Source: Pictodentalium vernedei (Eukaryota; Mollusca; Scaphopoda; Dentaliida; Dentaliidae). From it: 64,000 nucleotides of DNA. Shown piece by piece: positions 55,889-64,000 of this stretch. The position numbers and the translations under genes are program-made. The notes under the pieces are model-generated. The model did no database searches, was not told the DNA's origin, and was given only the letters and a program-made list of their open reading frames with translations. Each line of letters starts with the position of its first letter. Position 1 is the stretch's first letter. The stretch spans positions 258,702,291 to 258,766,290 of the forward strand of contig CM062290.1 of NCBI GenBank assembly GCA_031216915.1. Direction: 5' to 3'.

Positions 55889-56989
55889 AACAAGAGCTGG
55901 ACTGTCGTCAGGTGCATACCCGCACATGGTATACCGCCTAGTGTGGGCATACTTAAGACCAAATATTATAGAAAACAAGTTCCATAATAATTTACTTAAG
56001 TTATGAAAGTTGTGAATATTCTCGGACGGACTCACACAAATGACTACTTATGTGGCTATTTTATGGTCATATTAGGTGGCTAACCTAAAACACATGTCCA
56101 ACATAATAAAACAAGTTTTTTGGGGGAAAATTTTGGGGGGGGTCAGCTAACCCTACCCTAACCCTACCCACCCCTAACCCTAGCCACTCTAACACCCCTT
56201 CACTGACCCCACCCCACCCCACTTCTAAACCCCACCCTGGAATGCCCTAACCCTACTCTACATTTATCCAAACCCCCACCCCCCAACCACCCCCCCCCCC
56301 CTCACACAATAAGAAATTCTGTTACGTGGCTAGCCCTGTAACAGACTTTAACCACATAAGTATCCTGTTTTACTAACTCGTAGCCACATAAGTAGTCATT
56401 TGTGTGTGTGGACGGATGGATGGACAGACATACGGACGCTCCAACATTTCGGGTTTATGGGCTACCAAAAAAACATTTTGTAAGTCTAAAACCTTATTTT
56501 ACCCAGAACCCCACCCCTTCCACCCTAGAACTTATATTTAATCCTAACCCCACCCCTCCACCCAAAAACCACACCCTAACCCTACCCCACCCTGACCCTA
56601 AAAGCCCACCCCTGACCCTAACCCCCAACCTTAAGCCCTACTCTGAGGCTACCCCTAACCCCACCCCACCCCTGACCCAACTCCACCCTAGCCAAACCAA
56701 TAGGATTAGGAGCTATTTTTTGGTTTAGGGACTACTAAAACTAAAACCCCACCCCTGATCCCAACCCTAACCCCCCCGTGACCTAACCCTCCCCCAACCT
56801 TAAGCCCAACTCTGGGGCTACCCCTAACCCTAACCCCTCCCCACTCCTAACCCTAACACTACCTTAATTTGGAGGTAGCCCCTAATAATAATATTCCCTA
56901 AACCCCCAATGTTGGCCCGGACAGATGCACAGATGGAAGGACACATCTAATCCAGTATACCCCCATTTTCTTCGAAAGTGGGGTATAAT
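55889..56989 (+). mobile_element. Family C element (copy 3) inserted in family B
   Basis: The 5' AACAAGAG (55889) leads to CTGGACTGTCGTCAGG and CATACCCGCAC. One C-rich large unit begins near 56408. The 3' hairpin at 56956-56987 is TATACCCCCATTTTC...GAAAGTGGGGTATA. The flanks CACAAATGC and AAGTTCAAAGG are contiguous in uninterrupted family B monomers (for example 46133-46155). The element therefore inserted with no visible target duplication. Confidence 0.85.
56033..56406. mobile_element. 374-bp MITE with perfect 26-bp terminal inverted repeats
   Basis: 56033-56058 and 56381-56406 are exact reverse complements (core GACTACTTATGTGGCTA). It interrupts the CTCACAC region that precedes the GGACGG tract of family C copy 3. 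The interior is again C-rich (CCCTAACCC, 56145-56300). Target duplication is unclear because the site is a CA/GT repeat. Confidence 0.78.
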
Positions 56990-57850
56990 AAGTTCAAAGG
57001 CAGGTGCTAACGGCAATAATTTTTTATGGAAAAGAAATAAAATCCCTAGCTCTCATCTACAGGTCGCCCCAAACATCCATACCAAGATTCAAAGCGATCG
57101 GATCATAAATGTGCCCTTTGGAGCGTGCCAGAGGAATATATTGATGCCTGACTAAATTAAGTTTGAAGTTCGATGGTTGTTGCAATCGGCAATGTTTTTT
57201 GATGGAAATGGAAGAAAATCGATAGCTCCCATCTAGAGGTCACCCTAAACAAGATTACCGAGTTTCAAAGCAATCCAATCATAAATGTGCCCTGCAGGGT
57301 GTGCCAAAGGGAAATATTTTTGCATAACTGCACTAAGTTCATTCATTGCCAGCGGCAACATTTTTTGACGGAAATCGAAGAAAATCGATAGCTCCCATTT
57401 AGAGGTCACCCCAAACAAGCATACCAGGTTTCAAAGTGATCTGATCATAAATGTAGGGTGTGCCAAAGGGAAATATTGAGGTCTGACTAAACTAAATTCA
57501 AAGGTTGTTGCCAGCGGCAACATTTTTTGACGAAAATAGAAGAAAATCGATTGCTCCCATTTAGAGGTCACCCCAAACAGGCATACCAGGTTTCAAAGCA
57601 ATCCGATCATAAATGCACCCTGTAGAGTGTATCAAAGGGAAATATTGAGGTCTGACTAAACTAAGTTCAAAGGTTGTTGCCAGTGGCAACATTTTTGGAT
57701 GGAAATATATTAAAAAAATCAATAGCTCCCATCTAGAGGTCACCCAAACAAGCATACCAAGTTTCAAAGTGATCTGATCATAAATGTGACCTGTGTATTG
57801 TGCCAAAGGAAATTGTGGAATTACAGACATACATACGTATGTATGGATGT

Positions 57851-58779
57851 TAGTGTTGAAACAATTAGTTGACTAGTCGAAGTCGATTCGATTTTTGGAA
57901 AAATTGACTCTGAAATACGCCAGTCGACTAGTCGGGAAACTCAAAGATGAAGTCGTAAAATGCCAATAGTGGGGGTTAATGATTACGAACATCAGACGTT
58001 TCTGTTTCGTGGTGGACCTATTTTGAATTGTAATGAGAAGTGGATGTCAATGCAATCACTGTCGTTTGTTGATGCCGATAATGTTACAACTTAGATTTCA
58101 GCAGCACTAAAAGCTCTGATTTCACCTGACCTAATCAATGGCACTCGTTGAAGAAAAATACTTTGATGTACAACTTCAAAGATGCCGTTAATTCATGCAA
58201 GTGTTCTGTCCCTCACCCAAGTCGCCCACACTTTTTAATTGATATAAAAATAAAATACATGCCTGTCAATTACTGTACTTGTTTGGGTGCGAGCTGGAGA
58301 AGACCAGATATGAAGGTGAGGAAACTGTGAGGAAACTGTCCGTCACAAAATTTGACCCAGGAGTTTTTAATTAATTGCAGCAGCACACTTCAAACATTTT
58401 ACAAATTCACGAAACTTCTGTTTCAACATCATTGGGTACTTTTTCCACTGTACGGACAGAGGACTAAGAGGCATGCACTTCCCAGGTATCCTAATTTTTT
58501 TACTGAATGGTTCAAGCTATAATATACACAACATTTTAAAAAACTGAAAATACGAAAAAGAGAACAGCTACGTTACATGACTTTGACAAGGAAACTTCAT
58601 CAAACACCTGTCAAACGAGTCATTAAATGAAAGGGTTATCAACTTACATGTAACAGTCTCTTATCACCTAATTTACTGAAACAATTATGTTTTCAACAGA
58701 AAAGCCGACTAGTTGATTTTGAATCGATTCTTCCTGTCGACGAGTCGACTTTGAAAAATAGGTAATTGTTTCAACACTA
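57851..58779. mobile_element. 929-bp hAT-type non-autonomous transposon
   Basis: Ends TAGTGTTGAAACAATTA and TAATTGTTTCAACACTA are perfect inverted repeats. They are flanked by an 8-bp direct duplication, ATGGATGT (57843-57850 and 58780-58787). TAG.GTTG-type ends with 8-bp duplications are typical of hAT elements. Subterminal GACTAGTCGA-type motifs occur near both ends. No transposase is encoded. Confidence 0.88.
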
Positions 58780-59125
58780 ATGGATGTACATATGTATGGA
58801 CGTATGGACATACGTATGTATGCCAACGGACGAGAAGTGGTGGCAATAGCTCAGCTTTACTTTGTCAAGTTGAGCTTATTAAACATCAAAATAATGAGAG
58901 TTGAACCCCATTGAATGGTATGGAAAACTTATTCACTGCAAATATGCACACCCTAAAATGCCAATTTGAACCAGGATTCACTCTGTGAAAAAAACAAGAT
59001 TCTACTGTATTATGTTTAAACAACCTGTGAAGCCAATTCTTGACAGACATTATTTCCATTTGAATTTAGTATTATTGTTATTTATTGGATACTGCTGAAC
59101 ATTATTTTAGACTAACTGAGTTTTA

Positions 59126-59460
59126 GGGGCTGCGGTGGTTCAGTAGGTAGAGGTGCTGGCTTCAAGTCGAGACATCGTTGGTTCGAATCCCACCTGCAGC
59201 AACCAGGTTGTGTCCTTGAGCAAGACACTTCACCCCCATTGCCTACATGGGGGCACGATGACATCATGTACTCAGGTGAACTGCACGTCAATATTGCACT
59301 TGTCTTCAACCAATGTTAACCCTGCTTGTGTGGAGTTAGTATGTTGGAAAGCCTGCTCAGTGTTTCTCTCCAGGTACTCCGGCTTCTTTCACCTGTAAAA
59401 CTGTCTTACACGAGGTGGCCCTGGTGGTCAAAAGTGCCATTAAACCCCAATAAATAAATA
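59126..59460 (+). mobile_element. tRNA-derived SINE (copy 6, complete, + strand)
   Basis: The head is GGGGCTGCGGTGGTTCAGTA (box A-like), then GGTTCGAATCC (box B, 59180-59190). The tRNA-like fold can be closed by CTGCAGC. The middle has GTGTCCTTGAGCAAGACACT and TCTCTCCAGGTACTCCGGCT, and the 3' end is CATTAAACCCCAATAAATAA. It is the only SINE here on the + strand. Confidence 0.88.
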
Positions 59461-60004
59461 CAGTTATGTTTTATTGTTCTATAAACCATACAGTGTAAAA
59501 TATATTCTATCATTTTCTTTTCAAAAAAAGTTTTTTTTATTAAAGTTCAGAATAGTTAATTTGAAGTTCTTGTTGGATCTCGGCTTTCTTTCTTTTACCA
59601 GTAATATTTTATCACTCAGCATAACAATAACACCCTAATTTTGAATTCAAGGGGCTCGATTTGAATCAACTTGCAAAGAATCAATACAAAGAAATAACTT
59701 TTCAAACATTGAAGCATTTGGATCAGATTTTTATAATGTTTTCTCCATTGCCTACAGTAATAAAATCTGAGGGCTCCATCGCCAAAGAGGCAGTTGATAC
59801 AGTGGAACCATGTTAGTTGAGTTGCCACCTTGCTAGTGAAAATATTCAATTAACAGAAATATTCAATTAACAGGCATTTAATCACTAGTCCATATTCTAG
59901 AGTTTTATTTTGCATTTATTCTATCTTCTTTGACAGAGCTGATGGAACTCCATCAAACATGAAAAAATACCTGTGGTGGACATATTCAAGCCAAATGGGT
60001 TAAA
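59461..60004. other. No gene seen; MITE palindrome relic
   Basis: AT-rich sequence. Near 59930-59965, TTTGACAGAGCTGATGGAACT is a decayed arm of the CTTGTTTGACAGAGCTC palindrome. Confidence 0.4.
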
Positions 60005-62565
60005 AACAAGTGGTGCCATGGGGCCTGATCCACTCACCTGACAAAGTTGTTTAAAGAAGTCAACAACACAGAGAAATGAAACAATTGTAATTATAGGTAT
60101 GTATGTTGTCAAAGTAAGATGATTTTTTCTGGTATTGAGATGCTTCCATACAAATAATGCCCAAATTTCCGATGATGCAAAATAGGGAGCCCAATATTCA
60201 ACCTAGGGACTTAGGATGAATAAACTTGACCTGCCCCTTCCCTTCATCAGAATTCTGAGTACTGGGTTTGAAGAAGCAGATTTTTAAAGATTATTCTACA
60301 TACTGGACTAAGATAAACTTCAGGCTCCAATCGTGGGCACAAATATTTAAAAAATAATGATTCTGACTGATGAGTCTGGAGAAGATATTTTTTACAAATA
60401 TTACATATTTTGCACTAAGTTAAAATTCAGGCTTCCATAGGGATCCTAATATCAACTCAAGGACTTGATCTGGTTAAAGTTGAATCTGATCTGCCTGAAG
60501 ATGCTGTATACCACATATCAAAATACTCTGGATCTGAAGAAGATTTTTGAAGATTATTCCTCAGTTTCCACTAATTTAAATTTTGGGCTCCCTTAGGTAG
60601 CCCAAATATTAACCAAAACCCTTGCTTTGAGCAAACTTGAATCTGACTCCCCAAAGGATGCTGTATAAGTTTCTGACTGGTGGTTCTGCAGGAAAAGCTT
60701 TTTAAAGAATATTCCCCATATTGCACAAAATTAAAATTCAGGATTACTTAAGGAGGCCAAATTTCAACCCAAGGACTCGATTTGAACAAACTTGAATCTG
60801 GCCTCCCTAAGGAAGTTGTATGTAAAATATCAAAAGATTCTGACTGGTGGATCTGATTAAGAAGAGTTTTAACAATTATTCCTTATAATGCACTAATTTA
60901 AAATTCAGATTCCCATGGTGAGTCCAAATGTCAACCCAGGGACATTATTTGAATAAACTTGAGTCTGACTTTTCAAAGGTTGATGCATACCAAATATCAA
61001 AAGATTCTGACTGGTGGATCTGAAGATGATTTAAATATTATCCCTAATATTGCACTTCAGTAAAAGACGGCTCCCACAGGATGCCCAAATATTAGCCAAG
61101 GTTCTTTATGTTAACAAACTTGAATCTAACTGCCATAACTATGTTTAGAACAAAATATCAAAAGATTTTGACTGAAGATTCTGAAGAAGATTTTTATAGA
61201 TTATTATGCATAAGTTAACATTCAGGCTTACATAGAAATGTCAAATATTAACAGAGGGACTTGATTTGAACAAACTTGAATCTAACACCTGTAAGAATAC
61301 CATTAATCAAAGATTCTGACTAGCGGTGCTGGAGATGAAGAGTTTTAAATATTATTCCTCATATTGGACTAAAATTCAGGCTCCAATAGGGAGTGCAACT
61401 ATTAACCAAGGGACTTAATTTTTACAAACTTGTATCTGGCTCCCCTAAACATGGGGTATACCAGATATCAAGATTCTGATTGGGGCTTCGTGAAAAGAAG
61501 ATTTTTAAAGAATATTCCTCATATTGCACCAAGTTGAAATTCATGCTCCAGTAAAGAACAGGCTTTAATATGGTCCCTGAAAGGATGCTGTGTATCAAAC
61601 ATCAAAAGATTCTGACTAGTGGATCTGAAGAAGATGATGATTTTTAATGATTATTCTACACATAGCACCTAACGAAGAAGATGATTTTTAAAGATTATCC
61701 CCATATAGCACAAAGTTAAAGCCAGGATCTAATAAAGAATCCATTTATTAACCAATGGACTTGTTTTGAACAAATTTGAATCTGATCCTCGTGAAGGATT
61801 CTGTATGCCATATATTAGAAGATTCTGACTCGTGGTTCTGGAAAAGAAGAGTTTTAAAGTTTATTCCGCATATTGTACTTTGTTGAAATTCAGGCTCCAG
61901 TTGGGAGCCAAAATATTAAACCAGGGACTTGATTTTGAACAAACGGAATCTGACTCCCCTAAGGATAGAGCAGACCATATATCAAAAGGTTCTCATTAGG
62001 GATTCAGGAGAAAGAAATTTTTATAGAATATTCTTCAAACTGAACTAAGTTAAAATTCAGGCTGCAATAAGGAGCCCAAATACTAATTGAGGGACTTGAT
62101 TTGAACAAACTTGAATCTGGCCTAAACATCAAATGATGCTGAAAGGTGAATTTGAAGATATTTAAAAATTATTCCCTATTTTGCACTAAGTCAAAAGTCC
62201 CATAGGAAGCCCAAATATTAATCGGGGTTCCTGGTTTGAACAAACTTGAATCTGATATCTGTAACAATGAGGTGTTCCAAATATCAAAAGATTCTGACTG
62301 GTGGATCTGAAGATGGAGATTTGTAAAACTTATTCCATAATGCACTGAACTGCACAGAGTTAAAATTCAGACTCCCATAGAAAGCCCAAATATTAACTAA
62401 GGGACTTGATTTCAACAAACTTAAATCCGATCTGTGTTAGGATTCTGATTACATGTATTCCTCATATTGAACTAAGTTAAAATTCACGCTCCAATAGGGA
62501 AACCAAATATTAATAAGGGACTTGATTTTTACAAACGTGAAACTGATTCCACTCAGGATGGTGTA
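60005..62565 (+). mobile_element. Family A hairpin-capped element (copy 8), 3' end not found
   Basis: The 5' AACAAGTGGTGCCATGGGGCC with ACTCACCTGAC (60032-60042) starts an array of about 15 strongly diverged monomers (CTGACTGGTGGATCTGAAGA, GAACAAACTTGAATCTGA). It fades out around 62565 without the GACGG tract or the 3' hairpin, so it is truncated or too decayed. Confidence 0.7.
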
Positions 62566-62649
62566 TACCATTTTTTAAAAGATAATATCTATTTAATTAT
62601 GAAGATTTTACCATGCTCTGAAAAGTAGACAGGAACCAAATTATTTTCA

Positions 62650-63820
62650 AAATGTTAGGCTCTGTTTATTTTTCTGAGTGAAGAAAGGCATGCATGAATT
62701 TTGTGAATGCGTCCATGGGATATAAATGCAATTTCTTGCAAGTATGAAAAATGCAGTCAGTGACGCTGGTTGACCTCAGTGACTCATATTTTGAACCTCA
62801 ATTGCATTTCGGCCCACATGATGTTGGTCCTAGGTCCACATGCATGACATACGATGCTTCAGATATCAGGATGACCTATTTTCAACATTTTAGGCTCCAA
62901 CTAACTTTTTTGAGTGGAGAAAGGCATGTATGAACTTCTGAAATACATTAGAGGATCAAAAATGTGATTTCCAGCAATTGTGAGAAATACATTCAATGAC
63001 TCCTGGGTAACCTGTGACCCTGGCCCATATTTTTAACCTCCATTAAGTTTATACTCATTTGGTGTTGGTCCCAGATCCACACGTCATACCACACTTGAGA
63101 TATGGGCTGGATCCACTTTCAAAAATGTTGGTCTTGCCTACTTTTTGAGTGTAAAAGTATGTGTATGATCAGTGGTAATGCATTAAGAAGCCATAAAATG
63201 CGATTTCCAGCAATTCTGAAAAGTGCACTCTATGATCCCTAGGTGACTTAGTGACCTTAACCTTCATTTTGAACCTCCATGAAGTTTTGATGCATATGGT
63301 GCTGGTCCCAAAGCCATATGTCATATCATGCTTGAGAAATGAATATTACCTACATTCACAACATTTGAGTCAGCCTGCTTTTTTGAGTGAACTTCAGGAA
63401 TGCATTAAAGGGTCATAAAATCAGGGGTGTGATTAGACTCTTGTAAAATAAACTGAAATTATGTTTACATAGAGGAAAAGGTTTGAAAATCAAGCTTTCA
63501 GTACCCAAATAACTGTGGAAATGTTTTGGGTGTCATTTAAGTTCACTGAAAGACCATTTTCATGTAAAATTTAAAGAAATACAAAATTTGTAGTTGGGTA
63601 AGAAGAAAACTGAAATCAGATTTTAAAAAACTGAAAAATCACACATCTGATAAAATGTGATTTCCGGCAATATTTAAAAATGCACTTGATGACCCTTGGG
63701 TGACCTCAGTGACCCTGACCCATATTTTGAACTTCCGTTTGAGTTTTGAATGATTTGATATTGGTCCAGATCAATATGTCATATCATGTTTCAAATATGA
63801 GTGTGACCCTCCATTAACAA
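62650..63820 (+). repeat. Tandem array, period about 240 bp
   Basis: Four diverged units are recognised by ATTTTGAACCTCCAT, TTGGTCC.AG.TCCA, GATATGGG and GTGATTTCCAGCAATT. They include GTGACC-rich text reminiscent of the family F lead-in at 3040. The last unit is interrupted at 63422-63649. The segment from 63820 to 63900 is A-rich without features. Confidence 0.72.
63422..63649. mobile_element. 228-bp hAT-like MITE inside the 240-bp array
   Basis: Ends CAGGGGTGTGATT and AATCACACATCTG match as inverted repeats at 11 of 13. ATAAAAT flanks both sides (63415-63421 and 63650-63656). Uninterrupted units read CATAAAATG.GATTTCC at this place. The 7-bp (perhaps once 8-bp) duplication and CAGGGGTG ends fit hAT. 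Confidence 0.8.
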
Positions 63821-63900
63821 TTGACAAGAATAAGTAGAAAAGGGAAAAAAAGGAAGAAAAAACAACCTACAAACACTATCGCCTGCGTTTCACACTGACT

Positions 63901-64000
63901 AACAAGAGGCTGCATCACAAAGTGCTGCTAATGCCCCCAACAGTCCAGCAAAAAGTTCTTAAATCTAAAGAGTAAAAAAGGGCCATAACTCTGGAAATGA
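63901..64000 (+). mobile_element. Family F hairpin-capped element, 5' end (runs off the window)
   Basis: AACAAGAGG is followed by an imperfect hairpin GCATCAC-AAA-GTGCTGC and TAATGCCCCC. The last motif complements the GGGGGCATAAT ending at about 3220-3232. GGGCCATAACTCTGGAAA begins the first monomer. Confidence 0.6.

Larger units (their letters stand above)
55677..58876 (+). mobile_element. Family B element (copy 4), interrupted twice
   Basis: Family B monomers (GATAGCTCC, GTTTCAAA, GTGCCAAAGGAA) run from 55677 to 55888, from 56990 to 57842 and briefly at 58788-58876. The 3' hairpin at 58848-58876 pairs AGCTCAGCTTTAC with GTCAAGTTGAGCT. The two gaps are family C copy 3 and a hAT MITE. No family B 5' hairpin is present: the left side abuts the 3' end of family C copy 2. 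Confidence 0.8.

Noticed and set aside
54507-56728. Proline-rich frames (NPNPTPPPKNHTLTLP...)
   Set aside because: They are produced by the C-rich CCCTAACCC modules of family C and recur with each unit.
59126-59205. Candidate functional tRNA gene
   Set aside because: The box A and B-like sequence continues into the shared SINE middle and AATA tail, and the anticodon arm is poor; it is the SINE head.

Overview
This is a eukaryotic, intron/intergenic-type window, most likely from a bivalve mollusc or close lophotrochozoan. It is AT-rich, has no dense open reading frames, and has no bacterial gene order. It is packed with repeat types typical of bivalve genomes: tandem arrays of about 140-170 bp monomers inside mobile elements, tRNA-derived SINEs with AATA tails, palindromic MITEs, a DIRS-type retrotransposon remnant and a Tc1-type remnant. 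The species assignment is inference. Only one piece of host coding sequence is convincing: an internal exon on the minus strand (4300-4639) carrying the first half of a LIM zinc-binding domain, with good splice sites at both ends. Nearly every other open frame is a chance reading of repeats.

Most of the window consists of what I call hairpin-capped tandem-repeat elements. I can separate six families (A-F) with different sequences but one plan. Each has a short 5' hairpin, then a subterminal motif, then an array of tandem monomers, then a GACGGACGG or CAGACTGACAGACT tract, then a 3' hairpin whose outer strand is the reverse complement of the 5' subterminal motif, and finally a short A-rich end. 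The paired motifs are A: GCTCACCTGAC, B: AGCTCAACTTGAC, C: TACCCCCAC, D: GTCCCCTACCGG, E: TGTGTCGCC, F: ATGCCCCC. Families A, C, D and F also start with (A)ACAAGAG. The plan resembles non-autonomous Helitron/Helentron-type elements and the pearl/CvE-type elements of bivalves, but no autonomous partner (Rep/helicase) lies in the window. All copies I found read 5' to 3' on the + strand.

Layout. 1-4.3 kb: MITEs, fold-backs and element remnants. 4.3-4.64 kb: LIM exon. 5.5-8.7 kb: family D and B elements. 10.0-12.4 kb: decayed DIRS-like retrotransposon (RT, RNase H and tyrosine recombinase) on the minus strand. 12.5-15.6 kb: family B. 16.4-19.2 kb: palindromic MITEs. 19.5-23.4 kb: a large family A element with higher-order repeats. 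23.5-25.2 kb: a probable 1.7-kb solo LTR with 5-bp target duplication. 26.0-28.1 kb: second family A element. 29-31.3 kb: SINEs and a composite palindromic repeat. 31.7-33.1 kb: MITE plus broken Tc1-like transposase. 33.5-41.4 kb: four family A elements, one with a nested family E element. 43-44 kb: SINEs. 45.2-50.6 kb: a dispersed repeat split by a 4.87-kb family B element, itself split by a 1.34-kb TIR transposon. 52.3-58.9 kb: nested A, C and B elements plus a hAT MITE. 59.1 kb: a full SINE. 60.0-62.5 kb: family A. 62.6-63.8 kb: a tandem array of about 240 bp, split by a small hAT-like MITE. 63.9 kb: the 5' end of a family F element.

There is no operon-like cooperation between genes. The history readable here is nested insertion: the nesting gives relative ages and exact element boundaries. 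Elements smaller than the arrays (MITEs, hAT, solo LTR) are called from terminal repeats and target duplications read directly in the sequence.
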